Below, one piece after another: positions 23,886 through 64,000 of a DNA stretch of 64,000 nt (positions are counted from its first letter, which is position 1; every line of letters begins with the position of its first letter). The position numbers were made by a program, and so were the translations under genes. The stretch is taken from positions 1,487,384-1,551,383 of the forward strand of contig OZ025886.1 of assembly GCA_964019415.1 (NCBI GenBank). The letters are read 5' to 3'. Origin of the DNA: Ianthella basta (Eukaryota > Porifera > Demospongiae > Verongiida > Ianthellidae). Under the pieces are notes generated by a model. That model saw nothing but the letters and a program-made list of their open reading frames with translations. It did not search any database and had not been told where the DNA came from.

Positions 23886-24004
23886 GTAAGTACGATGTGT
23901 ACAGTACAAATGTAGTGTGACTGTGATTGTGAGTTCTTTGTTCCCTTCACTTGAGTTGTATTGTTGATGCATGCTTTCAATTGCTCTTCCTCTTGCACTT
24001 ACAG

Positions 24005-25740
<1,736 letters not shown>

Positions 25741-26147
25741 TGAGCTTGCAAATTCATGCTAGGGGTGCCTCTGGACAGGGATCATAATGTTGCTTGTGTG
25801 TTTGGTATGGGTGTGGTGTGTTTACAGTACCTGCAAGTGTAGAATTCTAATCCAACTTGCCCTTACTTCCTTGATAACTTCTTTGTGTACTTAACAACTG
25901 ATGATATTCATTGACTAGTGTGTCAGTATGCATGACATTCATGAGTGGGGTGGGATCACAGTTGGTGGCCAAGGATTTGTGCAGTTTGTGATCAGACTTC
26001 ATGTCAGCTGTCAAAGTCTGCTAGATAGTCACTATATAGTAAGGTTCCAATGTCAGGTGACAGAGTCAGTCAGTCATCTACTTTTCAGTCCCTAGTATTT
26101 ATATGTAGTAGGCACCAAGTCCATGAGGAGAAGAGTAACATTGCAAG

Positions 26148-26673
26148 TACCGTATATGTACAAATTTTCGCGGGATGTATATTTCGCAAATGCCCCTTTC
26201 CTGACAATTTTCGCGATTTTAATTTTGCGAATGGCTCCCTTTGTGTGCAAGAGCAGGAGCAGTCCTTCAGCGTGAATGGAGAAGCGGAAGCAGCCAAGAT
26301 CCTTGCGTGGTGGCAGTCCAGAAAAACGGCCTGACTGTGGGACATGTTCTGCGCAGCATATCCCTGCCTTTGCTCTGTGTTTGCTCGGCGTGGTGGCTCG
26401 ATAGTATGCACAATTACTGGAGCGTTGATTACTTGAACTGGCAAGTCCTCCGTAAAGACATCTACGGTCTTGAAGTAATCTTTGATCGTCTTCTTGGCCA
26501 TTCCGCACAATAGAAACGTGTGTTTACTACACACTTATCCATTTAAGGCCTTTCCTACATGCATATTGCCCTGGGAAATTGTAAGAATCTTCGCGATTTT
26601 AATTTCGCGAACCTTCACAGATTCGCAAAATTTGCAAAAATAGCATCCCATGAAAATTTGTATGTATACGGTA
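26148..26673. mobile_element. 526-bp inverted-repeat element in gene C intron
   Basis: The left end TACCGTATATGTACAAATTT and the reverse complement of the right end (TACCGTATACATACAAATTT) form long imperfect inverted repeats, with CGCGATTTTAATT subrepeats inside. The minus strand holds an open frame beginning MAKKTIKDYFKTVDVFTED at about 26498. Probably a non-autonomous DNA element that carries a coding remnant. Confidence 0.65.
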
Positions 26674-26836
26674 TCATTGTTCAGGTACACACACAGGTAG
26701 TCCTCTGGGTGTACTAATGTGATTGGAGACGTACTCAGTGTGCAAATAATTATAGGAGGAAATGGAAGAATAGATTCAAGGATGTTGCATTCATTCTCAG
26801 CATCCTCCATTTTGTATTAACCCCATCCTCCTGCAG

Positions 26837-27467
26837 ACATTGATGAATGTGCTTCCTCAGCCTACTGCCCGGCAAATTCCACCTGTGCCAACCAGCCTGG
26901 ATCCTTTGAGTGCTTCTGTGACTTGGGCTACATCTTGCAGAATGGACTATGTGTTGGTGAGCTAATACACACCTCTGCCTCAACTCTTTAGTGACTCTCA
27001 TCACTTACCATGTATCCCTGTTTGCAGATGTTGATGAATGTGCCGAGAGCCGTTCTCTATGTGGTGATACTATGAGATGTATCAACACTGATGGAGGCTA
27101 CCGGTGTGACTGCTATCCAGGGTTCACAGAGAATGATGCTGGGATGTGCACAGGTGAGATGCATAAACTTGCTCTAAGGCGTTAAACAAAGCAGTGTTGA
27201 TAGTCTATGATTATCTCTGCCCTCGAGTATGGGGGCACTTAACCTTCGATCAGTAAGCTCTTCAGTATGACACAGTGATACCTTGTGGCCAGTGGTATGT
27301 TATACCATTTGGGCCCCATGCCTCTTACATGCTCCCTATATAATTATCTTCAGCTATGGAGACGTGCTCCATGCAGTGCCCCGGTGGAGAGTGTGTGGTT
27401 GGAGAGAATGGGGAAAGCACTTGTGTCTGTGCCGTTGGGCAGTTCTTTGATGAATCAGCATGCACAT
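26837..27467 (+). CDS. Gene C EGF exons
   Basis: Exons 26837-26956 ([20 protein letters not shown]), 27028-27153 (DVDECAESRSLCG) and 27354-27467 (METCSMQCPGGECVVGENGE). Lengths 120, 126 and 114 nt equal those in B and D; all are symmetric phase 1. Confidence 0.8.
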
Positions 27468-27479
27468 GTGAGTAGTACC

Positions 27480-27517
27480 ATGTTGTATGTTGTATGTTGT
27501 ATGTTGTATGTTGTATG
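27480..27517 (+). repeat. 7-bp tandem repeat (TGTTGTA)n
   Basis: About five tandem copies lie just after the donor of the 27354-27467 exon. Confidence 0.9.
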
Positions 27518-27570
27518 CGTGCTTGTTGGTGTGCAGGCGTGTGTGCTCTTACACTACTGTGCATGTACTA

Positions 27571-27671
27571 GTTATAACATGGCTGCGAGGGCGCTGGCTG
27601 ATTTATCACACAAAGGTGCGAAGTGCCAAGTGCGATAAATTAGCTAAGCATCCATGCAGCCATGTTATAAC
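27571..27671. mobile_element. 101-bp palindromic MITE
   Basis: The arms GTTATAACATGGCTGC and GCAGCCATGTTATAAC are exact reverse complements; an inner pair (GCTGATTTATC and GATAAATTAGC) is nearly so. Confidence 0.7.
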
Positions 27672-28399
27672 TCAGGGGGAGTTCGGACACGTCCTAGGAT
27701 TGTGCAATACCATGGCAAGCGTACCTTAATTGCATTACTGACATTCCACTTGCGTCCCTATGTATTAGCTCATTGTGCTCTAAGGCCGAGTGTATCTACC
27801 CTGAGCCATGGCAGGGCCTTGTACTGCATCCATGCCCCTGGTATGACTCGTATGTACGTAGCCGAGGAGCCATAAGGTCGATTGGGCTTAGTTGTTGGAC
27901 CACTTTCAAGATTAAGTTGTTACAAGTTATCACAATGTTTCTTGGGGATTGCCAGCACACTTCAGCAATTTCTAGCATCCTTAGCTGCTGTAGAACGTGA
28001 TAAATTGTGTACAGAACCAAAATAATTGTATGGACGTGGTTGCCAATTGCACTCCTATTCATGATTGCAGAAGGAGTCAACCTATCAGTCTTGCAGTCCT
28101 GAAGTTGTCAATGTGGACTCACTACCAGCTTCTAAGGAGTCACTTCCACAGCAGCACTTGCTCAGTACTCCAGATTAGACTCAATCTGTCTCGTAGCCGG
28201 CATTAGTGAACACTCGTAGACCAGTGTTGTATAATGCTTGCAAAACCTACCTAGATGCTGGGGTACAGTGGGGAATGGACCATTTTCTGAAAGTCCTTGT
28301 CCAACTGTGTGCTCAGAAATAGAGAAACAAGTGATGGAACATGTTTCTCGCAATATACTGCTCTTAGCTAGTATAGGTAAAATATACAGTAAGAGCAGC

Positions 28400-29111
28400 T
28401 ACTGTAATCATAGAATTTTTGTGGGGCAAAAAATTTGTGTGTCAAATTTTGTGGGGCATAAATTTCATGGCCAGGGCTACCCACAAAATTGAAACCTCAC
28501 GAAATGTAACTGTGTACATTGTTATACTTAAACACAGCAGAATACAGAGTACCACACTTTGCCAAGTGAAGATCTTCTATATCTTTTCTCATTCTCCAAC
28601 ATTACTCTAGGCCTTCCTGACCAAACACACTGTAGTCTTGTTGACCCAATGATTCAGCTCCCTGGGAAAAAAAAGAAGTGCATTGCTGCAACCATGCCAT
28701 GACGCAAACAGTTCTTGCCTATTTATGGTCCAAACCTAGGACTAGCATTGGCGCTGTAGTGCTGGTAAGGTTGGTGCTTCCCCTTCGCACTCTGTGCAGC
28801 GCAGACCTCCGGCCATGTTCTCTTTTGCGATGGCCATGAAGGTAGTATAGCAGACGCTAGTGAGCTGCGTGAATCTGGAAGTCATTAGCTTCTTTCCGCT
28901 GTAGGAACCTCAGGAGAACCATCCCTCGCAGCTCCTACCAACACAAATGCCCCACGATTTCAGATGCAGACATACGTATCGTTTCAATATATTAGACGTA
29001 TTATATTAGTTACTACTGTGTTCTTTGTGCATAAATGTTCGTGGCCATAATTTTCATGGATGGAGGCAACCACAAAAATTCCACACAACAAAACTTTCAA
29101 CGATTACGGTA
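28400..29111. mobile_element. 712-bp degenerate inverted-repeat element
   Basis: The left end TACTGTAATCATAG and the reverse complement of the right end (TACCGTAATCGTTG) match imperfectly, and both sides carry AATTTTTGTGG and ATTTTCATGG-type subrepeats. The TACCGTA ends resemble those of the 26148-26673 element, suggesting related families. Confidence 0.5.
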
Positions 29112-29223
29112 TGTTGGCCTTTTTTTTGAATGCATGTGACCTTGACCAACCCCCTTGGCTAGAAAAGGGATGGGGATTTCTTGTTACTTTGGCACTGATG
29201 TTCATCTCTATATTTCATTGCAG

Positions 29224-30984
29224 TGTGCCCTGTTGGTCAATATGGGTTTAGCTGTGAGGGTACCTGCAACTGTGTCAATGCTGTTACTTGTGATCTAGAG
29301 GTTGGGTGCATCTGTGAGGCAGGGTGGACTGGACCCAACTGCAACCAAGGTGACTCACATGATACGTTGACATTGCAATGAATGATACTGTAAATACTGA
29401 GTAAAAGCAGTCTCAATTAGACAACACAACTTAGTAGGATGCATCTGTACAGTACATACGTAGGTAAGTTATATGCATGGACAGGTCCTTCACTTCTCAT
29501 TGTCTCCTCTTGCAGTGATCAACAACTTTCCTCCTGTATTCAATCCATCCCTCCCAACAATGGTCACCATCTCTCATCGTCTTCAACTGGGTAGTATTGT
29601 ACTCACCCTTGAGGCTACTGACAGAGATGTTCATCCTCTTGCACAGTCAGTTAGGTTCTACTTTGTACCTCTAATGGCACAGTATACTAACATGTACAAG
29701 GATGGGTCGGAGTTATTCAATCTCACCTCTGACACAGGGGACCTGCATGGTCCTGCGAACTTTGCCAAGTGATGGTGGACGTTATCTACTGACAATTGTA
29801 GCAACAGACAGAGCAGATGCACCACGATCCTCCACACCATTCAGGCTGGCAGTGGTATTTGAAGAGCCTGAGAATGAAGATGTAATTGAGCTGAACATTG
29901 AGGAAGGCTCCACTTCAGGGACATCTGTAGGCAGGGCCTTGTGTAGTGATCTTGGGGAAGGCCAGATAGTGACGATTAATCAAGGGAACAACATTAGTCC
30001 ATTACAGTTAACACCTGATGGTCAAGTGTCCCTTGTAGGGACTGTGGATCATGAAACTACTCCACTGTATGCCTTCGGCATTGATTGTATGGGAGCTGAT
30101 GGCACGGTAGCATCTGCTGCAGTGCTTGTGTACATTGATGACATCAATGACAATTCCCCAGTGATAATGTACAGTGGGACGATGATTGAAGTGTCTGAGA
30201 ATAACATGGTTGATGCCACAATTGGCCAGGTTGAGTTTTCAGATGCAGATTCTGGTGACAATGGTCGTGTTGATGTCACAGTTAGACCAGCTGATACTCC
30301 AGTGCGTGTCACACCCAGTGGACAGATGCAACTCATCAAGGTGCTCAGTTTTGAAGACCAGAACAGTTACACCTTCACACTTGTAGCACAGGATCGAGGA
30401 ACACCATCTCGCACAGCCACCACACAGGAGATCACCCTCAATGTACTCAATGCCAACAAACCTCCACGGTTTGGAGCTCCTGCCTATGCAGTCCATCTTC
30501 CAGGTAATGCTACTGTCACAGGAGTTCCACTGGTGAAGTTTTCAATAACTGATGATGACAGTGGAGTGGATGGCACCATTGTTGATCTTACAGTGGACAT
30601 CCCATGGCTGATTGCTGACCTGAACACACAACAGATCACACTCAGTCGCACTCCGCAAGTTGGGTCAGACGATGTTACTCCTTACCTTACTGCTAGTGTT
30701 GACAATGGGGACAGTTCAGTGACCTACCTCAGAGGGACCCTCACTGCTACTGACGGGAGTGGCCTCAAAGCATCTGTTCCCCTTTTCATTGTCCTCTTCC
30801 CAAGAAAAGCCCTCATCACAGTGGAGGTCTCCACCAGCATTAGCCCAGATGACTTTGCTGACACTGCTGGTGCCGTTACTAGAGTTTTCAGTGAGTCACT
30901 GCATCAGCGCACTATCAGGTCAGATGCTGAGGATTATCGATTTGCTGTTTTGTACACAAGACGCTCACCAAGTCGTGGCAACAG
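29224..30984 (+). pseudogene. Gene C laminin EGF and cadherin exon with 4-nt insertion
   Basis: Exons 29224-29349 and 29516-30984. The cadherin exon is 1,469 nt against 1,465 in gene A. Where A, B and D read GACCTGGCCCTGCGC, C has GACCTGCATGGTCCTGCG, adding four bases and shifting frame after about 80 codons. The rest of the exon is open in the shifted frame and shows the A-type repeat 2 (EEPENEDVIELNIEEGS). Confidence 0.8.
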
Positions 30985-31561
30985 GTCAGTCTTGGTGTGA
31001 ACTGTGCATGATGTAAAGTGTTGTACAGTATGCTGTGTGTATTCAAGCATCCAAGCATTCAAGCATTCATACATTTCATATTATTCATTGTATGCTGGTT
31101 AGAGGAATTTGCAAGCTGTGTAGTTTGTGCTGAGTCACATGTTGTGACGCTGTGTTGAGGATTACCATTATTTTGCGAAAGACCAGGGCCTCTTACACAG
31201 TCTCGTTCAATCCGGCCCATATGAAATACTTCTATGAAATGACATGATCTATAACCATGTTCGCAATCTAAGAAAATTTGTTGTTGCCAAGGCAACCCTG
31301 GACCTGGCTGCTCAGCAAGGTCTGTGTGCACAGCCCTTTTCACTGGTCTTGCTCTGATTAAGTTCAACCTCCAGCCTACACCTCAGTGACTAGACCTCGC
31401 ATCAATCCATTTGACCCAACCTGAATTTAGCTGACCCCTGGTCTCTGTTTGTACCTGGTTTAACTCTGTATGGACATATTCAGTATTGCTAGAGATTATA
31501 TAATAATTATTCCATTGCCTTTTTGTACTTGAGCAAGACCTGCCATCTTTTTTCCCTCTAG

Positions 31562-32922
31562 TTTGCTGCTGGAGGGGTACTACTACAGTGGTGGGTCCAT
31601 CCCTGGACCTCGAAATGAAACCTTCTTGCAGCAGGACTATCGTTTTGTCTCGGATGATGTGACCAGGGAAGTGCTGGCTGAGCCATCTACACAGGCAGCA
31701 CTGTCATCAGAGCTTGGATATGCCCTGGAGTACTCGGTGAATGGAGCCACTCAGCAAGGACCAGGTACAAACCATACATTATTCATATATCACTCATAGC
31801 ATAGCGTAACCATCACTATATCTGTTAACGTTGTTGGGAAGTGATACTTACGTAGTGTATTATGCTGGTAGCCATAACAGCATATGATTGTTCCTACCAT
31901 CTTACCGCCACAGCACCCACTGACATGTTGGATATGACTGTGTTGGTAAGTCCGATTCTCATATCACACGCTAGATGTATACATGTGGGTGCCTGCTAAC
32001 GGCTGCCACTGTGTCATAGCTGTTGTCAATCTCTGTTCATCCTCTCCAGATCTTTGCCATTGTTGTCGGTGTTGTGGGTGCCTTGAGCCTCTTCAGCTGT
32101 TGTGAGTGTTTACACACATAGTACCAGTTGCAATTAGGGAAATGGCTATAATTGTTCAAGCTCGTACGTAGAGACACTGAATTTTAATTGAATAGGATGC
32201 ACATAAAACTAAAGGGTATTCAGAGACAGCAGCAGCTGTGCCACTGAGCTGCCTAACACTGATAATAACCCATTACTTGGGCTGGGACCAATGTCGACTT
32301 TACTATTTGAATCAAATGCCTGAAACGCTTTACAGCTTCGTTCACGTACAGAAACAAAATGCTATTCACAGTTATGATGTTGTTAAAATGGCTGCCTCAC
32401 ACAAAGGTTGAAGTATTCACCTTCCTAGATTAGAATCATATTTAAAAGGGTTAGAGATGTACTGTAAAGCAAATAAAGAGAAGCAAGACAAGAACTGACT
32501 TGATCTGTGTTACTACTGACATGAAAGAAGTTTAGCAAAAAGCTGAAATGAAGTTCAAAATGATGCAAATACTTTGGTCCAACCAGGGCGGGAGCATTTC
32601 CCCTGGTCCTGTTAGTGACCACCAAATTAGATCAGTCATGCCTCCTTTCAACCCTTCTTTGTCTACAGTCCTGGTTATCATCCTGTGTTACTCTCTTGGA
32701 AGAAGAGCTGGGAAGGGTAGTAGGCACCAGATACTGCCAAGTGTTGGAATAGATGGTGAAGCTGAAACGTCCATGAAGATGCCCCCCATGGAGCCAGACG
32801 TAGAAGAGAGTGCGAAGGGAGGTGATTCTGTTCCCATGTTTTCCGCTCACAGTGGTGATGGCGAAGGCTACATCATGCAGAACCTGGCAACTGGGGAAGG
32901 AGAAAAGGAGAGCTCTCCCTAG
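31562..32922 (+). CDS. Gene C juxtamembrane, TM and tail exons
   Basis: Exons 31562-31764, 31914-31945, 32050-32101 and 32669-32922. The helix is IFAIVVGVVGALSLFSC plus LVIILCYSL. The tail is as long as that of gene A, but the YVPM tyrosine is serine here (GGDSVPMF); GEGYIMQN is kept. Ends SSP then TAG. Confidence 0.8.
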
Positions 32923-35900
32923 TGTGTATGGACCAGTGCCATCTATCTTTGGCATTAGGCCTATAGGTTTGGATCTTGTTTCATGTAGATTTTACAATGT
33001 GTAGAACTAGTAGGGAACAGGATCTTGCATTCGACTATGCTTCGCTACATATTACTCATACTAGAGAAATTAGCTGAGAAGTATAATGCTGTAATATATA
33101 TGCTTTTGAATATTTTTTAGAATCGCATGTACACAGAAGTTGGAGGTCAACTTGACATGTGTGCACTGCATTTATGTAGATGTCAGCCGTTAACTGTTCC
33201 TGCATACATAGCTAACAAATGGCCATGGATTCTATAGTGAAGTTCACCTCTAACTAAAGCCTGCATTATTTTATTATTTTAGCAGTAATCCTCATGTGAT
33301 CACTTTTGCTGCAAGTGTGAGGATATTCTGTTAAATAACAATGTTCGTGACAATGCTGGTGAAGAATTCCAAGTTTTTTTGTTTGTTTGGGGACTTGCTA
33401 CGTACTCAGTACGTAGAGCTGACTCAATGACTTGTGTGTGCAATGCTTGCACTGCAGCTACTGCTGGAGAAGGAGTCATACCGGCAAACATGTATTATAC
33501 GATAAATGCCCTTTTACATCATGCTTTGTGTTACCTGTAATAATATAATCAGGGGATGGGTAGGTGAAGGGGAATGACTTCAGTGTGAGACTATGGCTAC
33601 ATACCTCACGGACACCACTTTCACAGCTATAGTAAATACTGTCATTTATATCAGCCTCAGACTGATATGTTTGCTCAACTGGTGCTTATGTTCTATACAA
33701 TGCACCACTGATCTTGTAGTATAATAGGCTGCAGGGTATGTATGATATTCATGAGTAGACAGCTGTTTGTATTGTATCTCCTTGACAACTGTCTGTGATG
33801 TGTATTTATTTACTTGACAACTGGCAATATTCGTAGGTCTGTGTGGATTCTTTCACATCATTGTTTAGTGCTGTTTGACTACAGACAACAATGCTGTTAT
33901 ATATGTCCTAGCTGAAGAAGGTGAATGCCCATAGGCACGAAACGTCAGATTACCTGTACATATGTGGGTTAAAGTGATCCTCATCTTGCAATACTACTGT
34001 GTACATGTGCACACAGTGTGTACATGTGCAGCTGTTCATCTTGCATTTGCATGACACATACAATATTCATTCTGTCGTGCTTCTAGTAATGTATAGCAGG
34101 TGTCAGTAGGTTAAGGGGATGAGAATTCAATGTGAGACGATGACTGTATAACTCAGCATTATAAGTTCTATAACAATATATTGCACAAATGCAGAGACAG
34201 CACTACGGGCACCCCTCATCACAGCTATATATAATTATATTATTATAATTTACATTGATTAGCCTCAGACCAAGCAGAGTTGGAGACTGTAATTGCTGAC
34301 TTGGTGCTTATTTATGATGTATACAATGAGAGTAGCATTAATAGACTAGCGCTGCAGGGTATGTATGATAGTAGATAGTACAGCTGTTTGCATCACCTTG
34401 GAACTGTCTGTTCAATGTACAGTTGTTGTATTTGCCACTTTTAAGTTTTAACTGATAGCATGCATTTTTAAAGCTTGAGCTCTGTCATTGTATGTACGTA
34501 TCCGTATTTATTTGATCACATCAAGCCATTCCATTTGCCTTTCTAAGCGAGTATTGCTGGGCTGACATACCAGTTAGGAATGTGTATTGAAATATGATGT
34601 GTTATTGCATCAATATGTGTAGTGCGACATGGGGTGTACTACTGCAGGTATATAGGGTCACCTATGTACGATCTCTTGTGCAAACAACACTGATACATAC
34701 TCTGTTGCTGACGGCACCCCTTGCTATCACACTAGCCCACTTCAAAACTCAAGGTTGACTACTGCATATTGAATGCATCAAGCTGTGCACTTGTAGTATA
34801 TAATATAATAAGCTGCAGGGTATGTATTATATTCATGAGTATAGGTGGGATAGTTTGTATTGTATTTCCTAGACTATTTGTGTGCATTTGTTTACTAGAC
34901 AACGGAGGATGGTATTCATATACCTGTGTGTATACATTGACAAGAGTACTCCAAACAGTTACTGTAGATAGATATACACTTGTTGTGTGTTCCCAGCTGC
35001 AGCTGGTTTCTTTGATTCCTGAATTTCTACTATTTACACACATGCATACACCGCCAGGGTTTTATGTATAGGATGTAATGTCTGGGGAGGATCATGTAGT
35101 GCCCAAGATTGCGTATATACCCCCAGGTTTAGTGTAGATGTGAGTTATACAGTATTATTAGAACACACAATGTGTGCATCTTCTTCTTGAGAGGGAACTT
35201 GATTGCACTGTATGTTACAGCTGTACATGGGCAGTTCGAACGAGTTTGTTTGCTATTATACACATGCAAACACACCAAGTTTCAACATCTGGGTTGACTT
35301 TCAAGCATGTACAAGCCCTACAGCTACTTCCTGTTGCCTCATGATTATATGAATAGATATATTATGTGGGCAAAACAGTGTCCTCCCAATGGCGGGCCAC
35401 CTGATGTTTGGTCATACTCTGGTGTAAACATTACACCATTATTCATAGTTTTGGTAAAGGAATGTCTAGTAGGAAATCAGTTCTCTAGGACTACAACTAA
35501 GGCCACCCAAATTGAACCAGGTGTGTGTGCAAGGCAATCACAGCATGGCACTGGTGTCCTCATGATCAACTCCTTGTTTAGCTGTCATTTTACATACATG
35601 TTCTGGAACCAGTGACATGGCTTGCACATCCATTGAGTGATAATGACTGGAAGTATAGAGATTAACAAATTCATTATGGTCAAATAGCAAGTAGACAAAT
35701 GTTAAGATAAGTGTATGATATTGCTGCTGGACTTTCTACTTGCTATTGTGAGCATGCATGTAATTACTTGGAACTTCTTAATTCATGGGATGTAGCTGGC
35801 TACAAGTAGCAGTCTGTTAACATTTGCCCATTGAAAGTGGATCTTCATTTTACTGCATGCAGCCGTTTCTTTTCTGATGATTGTGAGATATGTTTGCGTG

Positions 35901-36075
35901 TAGATGTACATATATAGCTTAATCTGTCTATTATGTGATGTTACATGTATAGCTATAGGCGCATGACGGATTTTCGGCCTATCTGTGATCATAGACCCTG
36001 TATGCTGTGACTTCCCTCCCAAGCGCCCGCGCCAGCGCTTACTGGGCGCTTACTGTGACGGGCTATCGAGCTACT
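32923..36075. other. C-D intergenic spacer
   Basis: The first 1.1 kb is homologous to the spacer after gene A but lacks the insertion at 3960-4356. Dispersed repeat copies lie at 33729-33798, 34351-34410 and 34812-34880. No gene was recognised. Confidence 0.6.
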
Positions 36076-36126
36076 ATATAAATGTGGAAGAACAAACTCG
36101 GCCCACGATTGAAGGGTCTATATAAA
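36076..36126 (+). promoter_or_regulatory. Candidate gene D promoter with two TATA-like boxes
   Basis: TATATAAA occurs at 36076-36083 and at 36119-36126, below a short CG-rich stretch (36010-36062). A possible 5' UTR exon ends at the strong donor ATTG|GTGAGT (36284) and could splice to the acceptor cttcccgcttctgcag at 36433. Confidence 0.35.
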
Positions 36127-36460
36127 CGTAACCGAACGTATACAAGTTGTATTCCAGGACTCTGGCAGGAGTGTTTGTTAATATTGTATTCCGTGAAGCA
36201 AACACACTAAATGAGACGATTTCAAGGTGCAGCTACCTAGAAGAAGACGCTCGCCCGATTCCTTCTCAGACTTGTTTAGAATTGGTGAGTCCTATATAGC
36301 CGTATCACCACAAACAGTTACAGTGTTTTGCTCTACTTCATAGCTACAGCAATTCATTTGTTACAGTACGTATTATGCGCCTTAAGTTAGCGTTTTCACA
36401 CCGCGAATGCCTATCCTCTTCCCGCTTCTGCAGCACCGACTGAAGTCCACAGATGACATT

Positions 36461-62650
<26,190 letters not shown>

Positions 62651-62668
<18 letters not shown>

Positions 62669-62830
62669 CATGGTAGAATTTATTGTAGATTTACTTGTGA
62701 GCACTGGCCACTGGCCATGTAGATTGTATCGATACTTATAAAGGTATAAATTATTATTTATTATTGCGTCATAATTACTATTATACTCACTTTGAACATG
62801 TAAGTGCTGTAATTAGTGCAGCATAGTTTT
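62651..62830 (+). repeat. 180-bp direct repeat, copy 1 (gene D stop codon and 3' UTR)
   Basis: Starts TTCATGACATTTTACTAACA, within the last codons of gene D, and runs into the 3' flank. A copy with few differences lies at 63766-63945. Confidence 0.85.
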
Positions 62831-64000
62831 GACAGGAAATAATTTATGATTATGTTTAGGAAATTCTCTCTAATTATGCACATACTGAACTTTGGTATGT
62901 AATTTTGGGGTCAAAATGCATGTGCATGGTGACCATAAAGCAGTTACAGTGAGACAATTATGTCTTGAATTTTGCAACTTTACAAATGTGCAATGACACA
63001 TGTACATTGTGCTAATTTGCACCTCCTAAGATACAAAATAATAATAATCACTTGTGCTTTGGCCCTGGGTTGGTATATAGAGTATTCCATCCCTACACCT
63101 CCCGGCCCCACGGCCCATTATTGCTGAGTGATCAACACCAGGCAATTGCAACAGAGACCTATACTACTGGTATATGGTAATAGACTGTCTAATGCATACC
63201 CAGGTTCTCAGACTGCCCAGTGCCATCATCAGACTGTTATGTATACAATGTTATTGTGTTGCCAGGTTACATCTTAGAATCATCTGTACGTTCTTCTGAA
63301 GTCTTGGACTAATAGGAATGAGGTGAAATGTAACACTGGTACATACAAGAGATGAAAGGCATGAAGTAGTGAAAGGAACAAACTTGCACAATCCATGTGT
63401 TCCCTACCCATATGTGCAGTACACTGCAAGTCACGTCCTGCACAGCTGCGTGCAGCTGTCACACACACACACACCAGCAGTTAGCAGCAGTAGCAGCAGG
63501 AGGAGAGGCCGGGGAGTCCTTCCTCACAGTCTCTGTATCAATCAATTAATCAATCAATCAATATATACGCCCACAAAACGCACGGCATCGTCCTGCACGC
63601 TATTATAAACGCACAAGTTGTGGATTTCAACCATGTGTGATATTCGCTCTATACACTTTCATTGCAATTGGAATCCCTGAAATATCCTGAGCTGAACCGG
63701 AGTCTTCTACCCCATGGCATCTTTGACAGCAGAAGTATACCTCAGCAGGAGCTGTAGCCATTTTATTCATGACATTTTACTAACATGGTAGAATTTATTG
63801 TAGATTTACTTGTGAGCACTGGCCACTGGCCATGTAGATTGTATCAATACTAATTAAGGTATAAATTATTATTTATTTTTGTATCATAATTACTATTATA
63901 CTAAATTTGAACATGAAAGTGCTGTAAGTAGTGTAGCATAGTTTTAAGGTGGTAGTAGGGGCTCAAGTGACCTGTTTTGTTTGGCTCCATTCTTTGACCA
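62831..64000. other. Region downstream of gene D
   Basis: Holds the second copy of the 180-bp repeat (63766-63945), a short CA run (about 63461-63472) and an ATCA tail (63538-63566). No gene was recognised before the window ends. Confidence 0.6.
63766..63945 (+). repeat. 180-bp direct repeat, copy 2
   Basis: Repeats the gene D stop region and 3' flank about 1.1 kb downstream, with the same length and a few substitutions. It lacks the rest of the exon. Confidence 0.85.

Larger units (their letters stand above)
27468..29223 (+). other. Gene C intron enlarged by inserted repeats
   Basis: The equivalent intron is about 430 bp in gene B and 395 bp in D; here it is 1,756 bp. It holds a 7-bp tandem repeat (27480-27517), a 101-bp palindromic element (27571-27671) and a 712-bp inverted-repeat element (28400-29111). 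No coding sequence is recognised. Confidence 0.7.

Noticed and set aside
33911-33946. Hammerhead-like string CTGAAGA...CGAAACGTC, with a weaker copy at 5371-5406
   Set aside because: The bases after CTGAAGA do not pair directly with those before GAAA to form stem II, and stem I/III are not evident. At most a decayed retroelement motif.
36407-36460. Upstream ATG at 36407 as the gene D start
   Set aside because: It adds 18 residues before the signal peptide, and a strong acceptor at 36433 together with a donor at 36284 suggests this stretch is intronic or 5' UTR.

Overview
The window is animal nuclear DNA: intron-rich genes with clean GT/AG splice sites, extracellular domains found only in metazoans (NIDO, AMOP, VWD, calcium-binding EGF, cadherin, fibronectin III, Reeler, VWC), long GT/CA microsatellites, MITE-like palindromes and a dead LINE. 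Short introns and large, mixed-domain adhesion receptors suggest an early-branching animal, most likely a demosponge. That assignment is inference; no species marker is present.

The window is filled by a head-to-tail, plus-strand tandem array of four paralogous single-pass membrane receptors, here called A to D. A (20-3700) is only the 3' part of a gene that begins before the window. B (6454-17153) is complete: 18 exons, about 1,884 residues. C (20725-32922) has the full exon set but carries two in-frame TGA codons, a 4-nt insertion and a damaged splice donor, so it looks like a pseudogene. D (36461-62668) is the giant: 33 phase-consistent exons, about 2,916 residues.

B, C and D share one core: NIDO, AMOP, VWD with a GDPH site, a post-VWD module of the MUC4/SUSD2/Mesh type, a Cys-rich EGF exon, two calcium-binding EGFs, a small Cys-rich module, a laminin-type EGF, about four cadherin-like repeats in one 1.46-kb exon, a juxtamembrane module, a transmembrane helix split over two exons, and a short tail. 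A shows the same from the laminin EGF onward. The N-termini differ by module swapping: B has a signal peptide and a Ser/Thr mucin, C has Cys-rich FN3 repeats, and D has Reeler-VWC-EGF-about five FN3-RPTP-like FN3-mucin. The tails differ in their YxxM motifs.

Sequence similarity pairs A with C and B with D, so the array looks like a duplicated two-gene unit. NIDO-AMOP is the MUC4/SUSD2/Mesh signature, linked in other animals to mucin-like surfaces and epithelial junctions. Joining it to cadherin repeats and to a Reeler/FN3/mucin head in a duplicating, patchily diverged array is the most unusual thing here, and suggests a surface adhesion or recognition family.

Between and inside the genes lie several inverted-repeat elements, a LINE remnant (about 38590-39790), a retroelement-like ORF (19969-20409), a possible unidentified minus-strand coding fragment (18540-19138), and about a dozen GT/CA microsatellites, some directly abutting splice sites.
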